This document shows, one piece after another, positions 35,739 to 45,334 of a stretch of 64,000 nucleotides of DNA (within the stretch, counting starts at the first letter, position 1; every line of letters starts with the position of its first letter). Both the position numbers and the translations under genes were made by a program. Location: positions 558,001 to 622,000 of the forward strand of contig JAPZLL010000012.1 of NCBI GenBank assembly GCA_036250225.1. The letters are read 5' to 3'. The notes beneath the pieces were generated by a model. It worked only from the letters and a program-made list of their open reading frames with translations, was not told where the DNA came from and searched no databases. Origin of the DNA: Cercophora sp. LCS_1. Lineage: Eukaryota > Ascomycota > Sordariomycetes > Sordariales > Lasiosphaeriaceae.

Positions 35739-37348
35739 AAGGTTGTAGGTATTGGCCTTGCGATCCTTGGTAGAAGAGGAAGATTGTGGATTTGGATGAG
35801 ATGGGACACGCAGCAGAGGATAGGGTTGTGTGGAAAGAAATTAAATTGCCAAAGTGCGCCAGCTTGTCTTCTAAAAAGGAAGGATGGACCTTGGACGTGG
35901 GGACCAGGGACGCGCTGGGTAGCCTCGTGCCCCTTCCCTTTCTTCTTTCCAAATGCCCCTTGAATGGGCAGTTATCTTATCATGTTTTGAGGTAATTATT
36001 GTGGCCCTTGTGCATGGTGCTTGTGCGCTGAGGCTTGTTTCTTGTTTCTTGACAATCACTCTATTCTTGACCTCGTTTTGCTTCACCTTGTTTCCAACAA
36101 CACGATTATCATTGCGGAGTCTCCCACCATTTCACGAGAAAGGCTGGCGGCCTAGAGAACTAGACGAAGCGCAGGCTTTATGAAAGGGGGCGGCGCAGGT
36201 AGATATGACACCATCCGGTGATGCGCGTTCTTGGTGTTTGCCTTCTGACCGACCAAATAGCTTGCGGGACGGAGGCGTTGATTTATGCTGGCCAAAGTAC
36301 GCCCGACTGTTTGATGGCTGACAAAAACACAAATTGTGTTGTTTCTCCAAGCCCTTGTCTGCAAATCAAATTCATTGACTCCCTCTCTGGGCTGATGGAA
36401 TTACCACGATTGTCTTGGCCGGGGCCAGACCGTCGAGGCGATATCTTCCAACCTCTGCGCGTCGGTAGACTACCTTCAGCTGGCAGCAAGTCTGATTTTC
36501 TTCATTATGACAAGGATGCTGACATTTGCTCGCTAGCCCCTCTCGAGCAATCAGGCATGATATGATGATTCTGCTGGTACCAGAACCCTGGGCAACAGCC
36601 TGTTCTGTTTGTTGCCGATACAAAATGTTCCCCGGAAAAGGCCTGCCTGAAACCTGGTATTGAACGTTTGCTCTAGGAAATGTAAGACTTGGGTCTGTCG
36701 ATCGTGTCTAGCTCCCCGGATAATCAGCCAAGCATTCCCCCATCTGCACATAGCCGACAGCGAAGCCGGGCGTGTCTTTCCCGAGTACATCCAGGTACCA
36801 GAGGCCCATGTATAAACTTTGCCACCAATCCCTATGTCTCGCTCATGGCTAACCCCGCCGTGTAATAGATGGTGCATGCTCAATAGCCCGCCCAGGGGCA
36901 CATCCAGTCGGCAGCCTTCCCGTCCCTCTACCTCGTCGCGAGCTGCCAGCCGAAGGAGAATATCTGCCAGAGATTCAAGCGGCTACCACCATCTCCAAGT
37001 GCGGGGAGAGCTCCGGCCGACCCGCAGCTTGATATTTTGGAAAACACCCGAAACTGCCAACCACTCGCAGCGCGATCCCTCGGCTTTGAACTTGCATCGA
37101 AACAAAGTGATACTCTATCGTCGGAACACCGATAGGGCCGCGCTGCTATGTGATGGCATAGTCTATTTGGGTTTCGCGACTGAGCTAATATAATTTGAAT
37201 TCAACCAGGACCTCATTCTCCATGAAGGATTTCCCCTCAGTCGAAGCCTGGGACCTTGATGCCAAGTACCTCGCCCATCCAATTTGTGCCGGGCCTTTGG
37301 AGGCCAGGTAGATAAATCGGAGGGGCGATGGCATCATGGGGTTCTTGG

Positions 37349-37355
37349 TATAAAG
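37349..37355 (+). promoter_or_regulatory. TATA box of the Ser/Thr/Pro-rich secreted-protein gene
   Basis: TATAAAG lies 85 nt before the ATG at 37440, a reasonable TATA-to-start distance for a fungal gene with a short 5' leader. Assigned by sequence and spacing only. Confidence 0.5.
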
Positions 37356-37439
37356 CTTCTGCATTGGCATCATTCCCATCTTCCTGGACCATATCGTCTA
37401 CCGCAAGCTGACTGCCAGTATAACAGTGTCCGAGACATC

Positions 37440-38756
37440 ATGGCTTTGATGAAGGTCCTTGGCCTTCTGGCCATAGCAGCCTCTACCATTGCCTCTCCTG
37501 CTGGCATTGAGCCTGCCGATGAGACCGTCACCGTGACAGTGACAACAACAGCAGTCTCCCTGGTTACCGTGGTTCCTCCTCCTCCGGCACCAACCTCTGT
37601 CCCTCCTGTTACGACGACCATTCTGAGAACCCGCACAGCGACGACGTGGACCCGGACGACAACTGTTGTATCTCCCCTTAACTGTACTCGAACAGTGCTT
37701 CTCGCCCCTCCTCGGATCACCACCTCCCGGGCGCCACCACCAAGAATCACGCTGTCACTCCTCGGAAGACAGGCAAACTCGTCTTCATCGGTGGTGCCAA
37801 CAGGACGATCCACTTTCCCACCGCCGCCGCCATTCCCGCCCGCTCGCACCAGCACAAGAACCGTCTTCACAACCACCACGGCAACGCAAACAGGCGACCT
37901 GCGTCGTACCCGGTTCGAATGTGGCACAACAGTAACCCTCCTGTACACTGTCGATGTTACCACAACATTCACGATAACTGCAACGTCGTACCCAAATGTT
38001 GTCACCAGCACCTCAACAATCCCATGTTTGCTCCCTGGCCGACCGGGACTTCCAACAGGAGGAGGCACTACCACGCGGTTGCCCTTGCCAACATCAGTGA
38101 CAGGACGGATTCCACCGCCTCCCCCTCTCCCCACCACGACGTTGAGGGTCCCATCACTGGAGAGACGCCAAATCGCCATCACCAACAGCACCTCGGCAGC
38201 CCTCCCAACAGCTGCCGTGACATCCCTGCTCGGTAACGGGACGATTACCGTGCATCTCACCAGCACGGTCTACTCCTTCACCACCAGGATCAGCAACGCC
38301 ACCACCACCGTCGTTGGGTGGGCCTGTAGTCCCTTCAGCACGACGCTGGTCATCGGAACCACCATCTCCAGACCGATTCCATCCACCACTCTCCTGCCTC
38401 CCCCTCCGCCGGTGACGACCTCGGTCAGCGTGTTGCCACCGCCCATCCCGTCGACAACACTCCTCACTCTCATTCCTCCGACTGTGCCCCCGCGCCCAAC
38501 GGGGTCTCTTCCTTCCATCGGCACGTCGGTTTCTGTGTTGCCCTCGCTGACGTCAGTCGCGAGTCCGTCGGTCTCGGTTTCTTCGGTGTTCCCAACGGTT
38601 TCTGTTCCTCCCTCGTATATACTACCGTCACCAATCTCAACCTCGCTTGTGTTGACTCTGAGTTCGCTCACGCTCCCAGCGCCATCCTCGGTCTTGCCCA
38701 CTGTTCCGGTTCCATCTCAGCCTGTTCCGTCGTTGACACTGTCGGTACCGGCGTGA
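37440..38756 (+). CDS. Secreted Ser/Thr/Pro-rich protein, probably cell-wall or extracellular
   Basis: An intronless frame of 438 aa. The start MALMKVLGLLAIAASTIASP gives a clear signal peptide, with cleavage probably near ASTIAS-PAG; a second Met three codons on would serve equally. The rest is dominated by Thr, Ser, Pro and Val: Pro runs (PPPPPFPP, LPPPPPP), Thr runs (TVTVTTTA, FTTTTATQT) and loosely repeated blocks such as TSVSVLPPPIPSTTLL and TSVSVLPSLTSVASPS. Only a few Cys occur (NCTRT, FECGTT, IPCLLP, WACSPF). A dibasic RR appears in SLERRQ, a possible Kex2-type site. This looks like a heavily O-glycosylated stalk or adhesin-like protein. No GPI-attachment tail is evident. Identity cannot be fixed because such sequences evolve fast. 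The 298-codon minus-strand frame inside it is a shadow. Confidence 0.7.
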   Translation: MALMKVLGLLAIAASTIASPAGIEPADETVTVTVTTTAVSLVTVVPPPPAPTSVPPVTTTILRTRTATTWTRTTTVVSPLNCTRTVLLAPPRITTSRAPPPRITLSLLGRQANSSSSVVPTGRSTFPPPPPFPPARTSTRTVFTTTTATQTGDLRRTRFECGTTVTLLYTVDVTTTFTITATSYPNVVTSTSTIPCLLPGRPGLPTGGGTTTRLPLPTSVTGRIPPPPPLPTTTLRVPSLERRQIAITNSTSAALPTAAVTSLLGNGTITVHLTSTVYSFTTRISNATTTVVGWACSPFSTTLVIGTTISRPIPSTTLLPPPPPVTTSVSVLPPPIPSTTLLTLIPPTVPPRPTGSLPSIGTSVSVLPSLTSVASPSVSVSSVFPTVSVPPSYILPSPISTSLVLTLSSLTLPAPSSVLPTVPVPSQPVPSLTLSVPA

Positions 38757-39157
38757 TTCGTCTGGGTTGTTATGCTAAATACGGAGGAGAGGAAAAGGGG
38801 TCACAAAGAGTAACGTGGGTGTTGAAAACGGAGTGTGAACAGGAGAACTGGTGCCCAAAAACGTGGAGAGTGAGATTACCAAAGTCGTTGTGCAATATTG
38901 ATACAACCAAAAATCAAACCCATGTTGGAATCACGTAGACCATCATCAGTATGACATACCATGTTCTCCCCGGCCTGAGCCTCAACCGATATTTTGACGA
39001 TTTGACACGCCCAGCGTGGTTTCCAATCAAGATAGAAAATGAAGTGATCCAAGACAGAACCCAAGATGGCGGCGCCAAAAAAAGATCAAATCAACAATAT
39101 GCCCTAGGATAAGAGTCAGTCTCGATCATGTCAAACAAGAACGGAATGGGTCAAAAC
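38757..39157. other. Convergent 3' intergenic region
   Basis: 401 bases between the stops of the secreted-protein and DUF7726-type genes. It contains a possible 13-nt terminal coding exon (39091-39103) for the latter, described there. Confidence 0.4.
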
Positions 39158-40342
39158 TCACGGTCCGCGGCTACGATCGATACCACCATCCTCGGCATAT
39201 TGCTTCTCCAAATTCTCTCGAGTTTTGGTCTTTGGCGTGCCCTGCTTGATCCTTATCTTCTCGAAAAAGACATAGGCACCGTAATAGGCCAACGACGAGT
39301 TTCCGGAATACGCCCCCATCATTGACCGGAACCGGGCAATTTGCGTGCCCTGGATGTTACTCGGTTTGCCTGGGCCGAAGAACTGCCCGCAGATATCGCG
39401 ACAGAACTGGGCCTGGGTGACGCCGGGCTTTTGGAGATGGGCGTTGATCTTGCGCCGGATCTCGTCGCACGTGTCGTATATCGGGACCGTGTCTGTCTCT
39501 TCGCCCTCCAGATGGATGTCGCTGATGTCGACGCCTGCGCTGTTGGTCCCCGATGCAGGCTTGACGACCTTGACTGATTTTGTCTTGGTCGCAGCTGCGG
39601 GTTTGCTGGCGGGGGTAGTGCTAGTGGTAGGGGCGGAAGCGACAGCAGCGACCTTGGTCTCTGCTTTCGCAGCATCCTTTTGTGCTTTCACCTCGGCGGC
39701 CTTAATCGCCTTGACTTCGGCCGTCTTTTGCTTCTTAGCCCTACGCGCGTCGACCTCACGCTGCTTAAAGAAGACCCATGCGGCATCCAACGTGCTGTTG
39801 CCGCTGGCACGCTCGCCGGTAGAGCTCATGAAGCTGTAGAAGGATTTGGAGTTGACGCCGATGGCCTTGCAAAAGTTGGTCTTGTTCATCTCGCCCGTCT
39901 CAAGGAAGGCTTCGATCTTCCTTCGCATGCCGGTACACGTGATGTTGTTGGGCACATCGTCATAGCTGACAGTGTACTTGTCGTCGTCATCCTCGAGGGT
40001 GTCAGTTGATTTGCGCTTATTGCTGGCGTTGATGGCGGAAAAGGAGGTGGTGGGCAGTGGGGCCGCGGCGGGGGGCAAGGGCGCAGCGGATGGTGCAGGG
40101 AGGTTGACAACGCTCTTCAGTGGAGGAAGGGGAATAGCATTCTTGCTCCGGAGCCCCGAGGCAATGCTTGGTATAGGCATCGCGGGAGCGGATGGGTGGT
40201 TGACGGGGGCGTTGGGAATGGGAAGCGCGCCGAGGGCGTACCGCATTTGAGGGAGGGGATGGCGCTGATTCTGGTTCGAAAATGTCAGTGAGGTCTGTTC
40301 ATGAAGAGTGGAGTGAGGGAGAGCTCGTACAGTGGGATTCAT
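39158..40342 (-). CDS. DUF7726-type fungal protein with two related domains
   Basis: The protein of 394 aa (start MNPTVRALPHS) has a Pro/Ala-rich N-terminus and two related modules: A, residues ~134-197 (CTGMRRKIEAFLETGEMNK, FCKAIGVNSKSFYSFM, AAWVFFKQRE), and B, ~290-365 (CDEIRRKINAHLQKPGVTQ, FCRDICG, FRSMMGAYSG, YYGAYVFFEKIR). Each suggests a small helical, possibly helix-turn-helix, fold; I recall this pattern as DUF7726 but could not search. They are joined by an Ala/Lys/Glu helix that is probably coiled. Function unknown; a DNA-binding role is a guess. Two splice uncertainties: 40271-40330 could be an in-frame 60-nt intron (GTACGA, CACTGAC, CAG), and the stop overlaps a good donor (GTGAGT at 39161) that with branch CTGAC and TAG would join 39162 to a tiny exon 39091-39103 ending ...SRGPAYC. 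Confidence 0.78.
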   Translation of the reverse strand: MNPTVRALPHSTLHEQTSLTFSNQNQRHPLPQMRYALGALPIPNAPVNHPSAPAMPIPSIASGLRSKNAIPLPPLKSVVNLPAPSAAPLPPAAAPLPTTSFSAINASNKRKSTDTLEDDDDKYTVSYDDVPNNITCTGMRRKIEAFLETGEMNKTNFCKAIGVNSKSFYSFMSSTGERASGNSTLDAAWVFFKQREVDARRAKKQKTAEVKAIKAAEVKAQKDAAKAETKVAAVASAPTTSTTPASKPAAATKTKSVKVVKPASGTNSAGVDISDIHLEGEETDTVPIYDTCDEIRRKINAHLQKPGVTQAQFCRDICGQFFGPGKPSNIQGTQIARFRSMMGAYSGNSSLAYYGAYVFFEKIRIKQGTPKTKTRENLEKQYAEDGGIDRSRGP

Positions 40343-42019
40343 TGTGTCTGATGTTGAGGGGATGTCGTCTCTTTCTCTCTCCAAGATGTATGCTGAGGGT
40401 TGGGAGAAACAAAGGAACAATATCGGGAGGGGAAAAAAGACGAGGGACGCAACAGTTCGCGCGTTCCCCTGGTTCGACTTGCTTTTTTGTGAACGCGATG
40501 GCGGGTTTGTCTTGGTCGATCACGAAAACACGTGTGAGAGCAGGGGTGAGCGCTTGTCAGCCCCTTGCTAGCTCCCTGCCCAGCCCAATCCGCTAGGTCG
40601 CCCGATCTCACTCCGCAGCAAAAATCGGTCAGGTGTTTGTCCAGTCCTTTTGATGGGAATCTCGTCAAGGTGCATACTCGATGTCGACATCTCCCCGCAA
40701 GGTCGAAAGTCGTTTGAGAGCGAAGTCTTATGTGAAGTGTAACGGCGTAAACGTGGCCCCTTCGTCAGGAAAAAAACAAGGTTTGGGCGCACCCTCGGCA
40801 AACATGGAAAACTTTCAACACCGACTCCTCGATGTTGGTGGATGGTGACGGAATGGGATTCAGTCGCAACCAGGCGTATTCCCTGCATGCCCTCTGGGTT
40901 GTTGTTGAATCTTGGGAGGACCAAACCTGTGCCGAAAGCAGATCGAGCAGTTGCGATTAAGCAGTCGTGATCGAAAACGCCGCCATTGATTGATTGTTGT
41001 CCTCAAAAGGAAGGAGGAAGAAGCTCGGCACTAGCTACGTCGAAATCTCATGACCGCTCGACGACGAGGTTCAAAAAATTGGCAAAAGCTTAGGCACTCG
41101 GGTTTACCGACCCGAATGCGAGTCGAACGGAGAGCGCTTTATCGAAACCGTCCCGATTTCTGGCTGGCTAATAGTAGGGCACCTACCGCTACTTCCGCTC
41201 AGCTATAGAAGGGTACTATGGTGAGCCCAGTTGCCGGCCATGGTCCACGATAGGGAACTGCACCATCGAATGCACATCTCACGGGCTCCGATGATAATGC
41301 ATGGAAACAATTACATTTTTGAAGTTCAACATCACTCATCATGCGATGCAGCAGAGATTCAATTACGCACCTGCCTCTCGTATAAATGCTTGAGGAAAGA
41401 GTATTGGGCACGATACAAAGTCGTGTGACACTCGAAAACTCACAACATCCACTGCTGGGACATCCTCACCAATGTTGTCGGATCTCCAAGCACCTGTCAA
41501 ATTTCGAATGAAACAACCCCCAACATTTATTCCCTTCACAACCCGCGCATTTCCCCAAGCGAGGGATTTCCCATTCCGGGCAATGCTCGATTTCAACGTA
41601 AATGTGGGGGGGTCTATTCTCATCGACCCTGCCAGAGCCAATCCTTTGGCGTCTGCCTTGTAGGGGCGGTAGGGATACAGGTGGGTATCACGATGATCAC
41701 GGTAGCGAGGCCCGAGTCGAGCCATGGCGCCTGGCATGCCAAGCTAACCTTACCGGGTCGAGATTAGATCTCCATGCGACAACGGCGACAAGGTAGCATT
41801 CACAGACTCGAATACGACTCTTGCTCCCGAATTCAGGGACTCCTCGCTTGTAAAAGAGCTCCATCCCGGTTTACCACAGTACATGCCACACGGCCGCAAC
41901 GGTAAAAAGGACGGCACGCAAAGTGGACAAAAAGACCGTATAAAATATAAAATGAAGCGCTCTCCCTTCCAAACGGGTAGACTGGGGAGGTCAGTCACTC
42001 TTTTGCTCACATCGCTGCC
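40343..42019. other. Divergent intergenic region, DUF7726-type gene and tyrosinase
   Basis: 1.7 kb with no convincing gene. On the minus strand, 41105-41210 has weak matches to tRNA A and B boxes but does not fold as a tRNA. A TATA-like stretch close to 41940 belongs to the tyrosinase gene. Confidence 0.45.
41939..41952 (+). promoter_or_regulatory. TATA element of the tyrosinase gene
   Basis: TATAAAATATAAAA ends about 70 nt before the tyrosinase ATG. An ATG overlapping its end (41952) is out of frame and probably lies upstream of the transcript start. Confidence 0.55.
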
Positions 42020-43277
42020 ATGGCTCCCAAGACCGGAACCCGGACCTGGGCGGTCCTCGTCCTCCTCTTTTGCAACGCTGCTCTTTCCCTCGCCGCGCCA
42101 GGACCGAAACCCAAGCCTAAACCTCCCAAGCCAATTGTACGAAAGGAGTGGTGAGTAAACAAGACCCCTTTTCCCATTCCTGTCCTCCCCTCCGTCGCAC
42201 TCTAACCCCATCACCACCTAGGCGCACCCTCAGCCCCTCCCAAAAACAATCCTACCTCTCCGCGGTCGAGTGCATCCTCACCCTCCCCTCCCTGACCCCG
42301 CCCTTCCCCAACACCGGCGTCGTCTCCCGCTACGACGACCTAGTCTACACCCACATCCAACAAACCTACTCCATGCACTTCACGGGGCACTTCCTCCCCT
42401 GGCACCGCTACTTCACCGCCGTTTACGAAACCATCCTCCGCACCGAATGCAACTACACCGGCGCCCAGCCCTACTGGGACTGGACCCTCGACACGCCCGC
42501 CTCCCAATTTCCCAACTCGCCCGTATTTGATGGGGACACCGGGTTCGGCGGGAACGGTCCCTTCGTTGAAACAGACCCATCCAACCCATTCAACGTCCCA
42601 GGCCGCACGGGCGGCGGTTGTGTGGAGAATGGGCCGTTTGCTGGACGAGATGATATCGTGCATCTCGGCCCGGGTGATGGCGTGACGTATAACCCACAGT
42701 GTTTGAAGCGAGATCTAAGTCCGTACTTTGCGGCAAGATACTTGGGGATGAATCAGACGCAGGTGACGCTGGGGCAGGGGGATTACGGGTGGTTTGCGAG
42801 GAGTGTGGAGGGGGGACCGAGTTTTGAGGCTTCGGGGGTTCATGGGGGTGGGCATTATGGTGTTGGTGGGACTTTGGGTACGTTTTCTTCTTTTTCTTCT
42901 TCTTCTTCTTCTTTTAGGGTTGGATGACTGGGGGTGGATGGCTAGGGATGGTTGGCTAACGAGTGATAGGACAAATGGGCGATTTGTTTACGTCGCCCGC
43001 GGATCCCATCTTTTATCTGCATCATGCTAATTTGGATCGTCTTTGGTGGTCGTGGCAGAAGCTGAACCTGTCGACGAGGTTGACTGATATCTCGGGCCCC
43101 ATTAACTTGATGGATTACGAGAACACGGCTGGCGGGAACGTAACTTTGAGCTTCCCATTGTCGGTGGGTATCAGCGCTGCTGATACTACTGTTGGAGATG
43201 TCATGAAGATCAACGCTTGTGGTACGGGTGGCGTTTTGTGCTACGAGTATGATAAACTCTATACGATTCGTCCCTGA
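42020..43277 (+). CDS. Short secreted tyrosinase-family copper oxidase
   Basis: Three exons (42020-42150, 42222-42877, 42970-43277) encode 364 aa; introns 42151-42221 (GTGAGT...TAG) and 42878-42969 (GTACGT...TAG) keep phase. A signal peptide (TWAVLVLLFCNAALSLAAP) is followed by a type-3 copper domain. CuA ligands are probably His88, His96 and His105 in MHFTGHFLPWHRYF; CuB has HGGGHYG (His251, His255) and DPIFYLHHANLDRLWW (a His280/281 pair). These oxidise phenols or catechols. At 364 aa it lacks the C-terminal lid/processing domain of long fungal tyrosinases, so it belongs with the short secreted forms (catechol oxidase or aminophenol oxidase-like); the exact substrate cannot be told. N-glycosylation sites occur (NYT, NQT, NLS, NVT). 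It is convergent with a chitinase 181 nt away. Confidence 0.9.
42883..42915. repeat. TTC microsatellite in tyrosinase intron 2
   Basis: Pyrimidine tract of TTC/TTTC repeats just after the donor GTACGT; it makes the intron variable in length but does not touch coding sequence. Confidence 0.85.
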
Positions 43278-43458
43278 TCTGCTTAGTCACGATAGACTTG
43301 AGCCGCAAGTGTAAAGAACAAGGCATATTGGGCCTCCAAACGGCCCAATGTTCAATTTCAGCTACCCTGACCAGGTGATGATCAATCAAAGGATATGACC
43401 CACTTGCTCTTGACCCAAGTGAAGGGCGTCAGATGCTCCATGCCCACCCGGGGGCGCG

Positions 43459-45334
43459 TCACTCGTGGACGGCGTGTGGCTTATGAGACCCTAGCTGCTT
43501 GACGTTGCTTTGCAATGCCAACAAATGGCTCCAATCATAACTGTCCTCGCCCAAACTCCAAGAGAACACACCCCCAAGGCCTTTCTTGACGACGATCTCC
43601 TGGAATTTGCGTGCAATGATCTGCGTGGTGTCCCAGGTCCAGAAGATGTTGTCGCCGGCATCCCAGTACCATTGCCCGCCGTTGGCCTTGTCGTACTTTC
43701 CATTCGCCATGGCCTTGAGGAAAGAGTCTTTGATGGAGATGCCGTCACATCGACCGAAACTTGATTGGCAGCCGCTTTCACAATGCGCTGGTGTTGTGCC
43801 ACTGCGGCGAGGTTAGTCTAGGTTCTCACTGGTGGACCATGAAAGCTTACCAATAACCATACTGCCCACAGCAAACGTTTGCTGCACATTTGTAACTGGT
43901 TCCTGTGCCACAGGACCCGTCGGGCGAGGTTACCAAACTGCTGGGCGCGGCTGCATAATTGGCCGCCTCGAAGGTGGTAGCCCCGGATTTGCCGGTGTCT
44001 GTGCCGTCGGCGGACTCCAAGAGCTCCGTTTGGCATCCAATCGGCGAATTGCACGGCGCGCCGGCGACCGTGGTAAACCACTTTGCATAAAATGGAAATC
44101 CGAGGTTCAGCTTTCGGGGAGGAAATCCGAGAGAAATGTATCTCTCAATGGCGGCGAGAGATCCAGCGACAGACGTGTCTAGTTCTGTCAGTCAGCCTGC
44201 TTTTGGAGGGTCTTGTAGGCGTGGACGGAGGCTGGTTGTGTGTTATGCGGCCCCGGGCCTGGTAGCATGCCCAAAATGGTGGAACTTAAGACACTGGTTG
44301 GATCGGACAACAAGCTGGGAGAAAATGTGTTGAGGTTAAATCTGGCGGCCACTTGGTTTGTATGGGAGTCAGGGCTTTCAGGCAGGAGGTGCAAGCTTAC
44401 GATGAGTCGTCACATTGTCCCGGCGATTCATCAGGTCGTACGTCATGACGTTGACGAAGTCGACAGCATCGTTGATCTTGGGGACATGCTCGGCGGTATA
44501 TGCGACTTCAAGACATTAGCTAGACAATTTCCAACGTATCACACGCGAACTTTAGCAAGACAGTTCATGCGAATGAGGGAAGTCGATATGTCGAGAATAC
44601 TCACTCATATCCCGCTCGAGTGCCGGAACGGCGATGGAGAGCTCGATGGAGCCCAGGGCCTTCCTGATTTCGGAGAGGAGCAGCGGGTACGCTTCGATCT
44701 CGGAGGTCTTGTTGCTGTTGGGATTCTGTCTGTAATCCTGGCCGTTACCACCGGGGAACTCCCAGTCGACATCTAGATTTTGTCAGCCTAGATCCCGCAG
44801 AGCAGTAACAGGTAGACTTACCGACGCAATCATAGCCAAGTCGCTTCACCGTAGAAGCAACGTTCTCGGCAAACAGCTTGCGGGAGGCATCGTTGGCAGC
44901 GCCCTTGGAAAAGCCATCGGTGTCGCCCCAACCTCCGATTGCCATACAAACCTTGGTCGACGGATCAAACAAAGCCCGCACGTCGGTCAGAGCCATGAAC
45001 GGTGTGTACGAACCGGCGCCATCAGCAAAATCGACCGATGGAGCGAAGGCCGTAATGACGTGAGTGATTCCCGCAGTCACGGTCTTGTTGGGCAGAATCG
45101 ATGTATGCCACCTGTCGCGTGGACAAAAGTTAGCAAGTGAGGCGTTTTTTTCCCTCTCCCCCCCCTCAAGCGGTCCGGATGAACGATAAAAACGCCTTGA
45201 GGGTTCGGTGGAAATGATTATTTGAAAACGCGTGGTTCTTACTGGTCGAAATAAACGATTGAGCGCGTCTGTTGGGTACCAGCGGCAGTCACAACTGCAC
45301 TGATGGCCAAGTTGGCCAAGATAGACGCGCGCAT
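43459..45334 (-). CDS. Secreted GH18 chitinase with CBM18 (hevein) module inserted in the catalytic domain
   Basis: Six exons (45334-45243, 45111-44822, 44772-44605, 44505-44401, 44178-43851, 43801-43459) encode 441 aa; introns of 131, 49, 99, 222 and 49 nt keep phase. A signal peptide (MRASILANLAISAVVTAAG) leads into GH18: RSIVYFDQWH (strand 1), MAIGGWGDT, the catalytic motif DCVDVDWEFPG (DxxDxDxE, acid Glu132), VNVMTYDLMN and LGFPFYAKWF. At ~305-346 is a complete hevein fold with eight Cys (308, 316, 321, 322, 328, 335, 339, 346; CCGQYGYCGTTPAHC). GH18 then resumes with QWYWDAGDNIFWTWDT, ...GVFSWSLGEDSYDW. It should hydrolyse chitin outside the cell while gripping it through the hevein module. 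The codon for Cys328 spans intron 5, supporting the model. Intron 3 ends AAG, which is less usual. Confidence 0.92.

Larger units (their letters stand above)
35229..37439. other. Divergent intergenic region, RNA ligase and secreted-protein gene
   Basis: 2.2 kb with no convincing gene. Near 35707-35738 is a GA tract (CT on the ligase strand), probably in the ligase promoter or leader. Open frames of 60-116 codons around 36.2-37.2 kb lack motifs and are considered chance. A TATA element near 37349 belongs to the secreted-protein gene. Confidence 0.45.

Noticed and set aside
37370..38266. 298-codon minus-strand frame opposite the secreted protein
   Set aside because: Val/Gly/Arg-rich mirror of the Thr/Pro codon usage on the plus strand; a shadow.
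41105..41210. Possible tRNA gene on the minus strand (A-box-like TAGCTGAGCGG and B-box-like GTTCGACTC)
   Set aside because: The T-arm stem does not pair and no acceptor stem matches the spacing; treated as chance or a decayed remnant.
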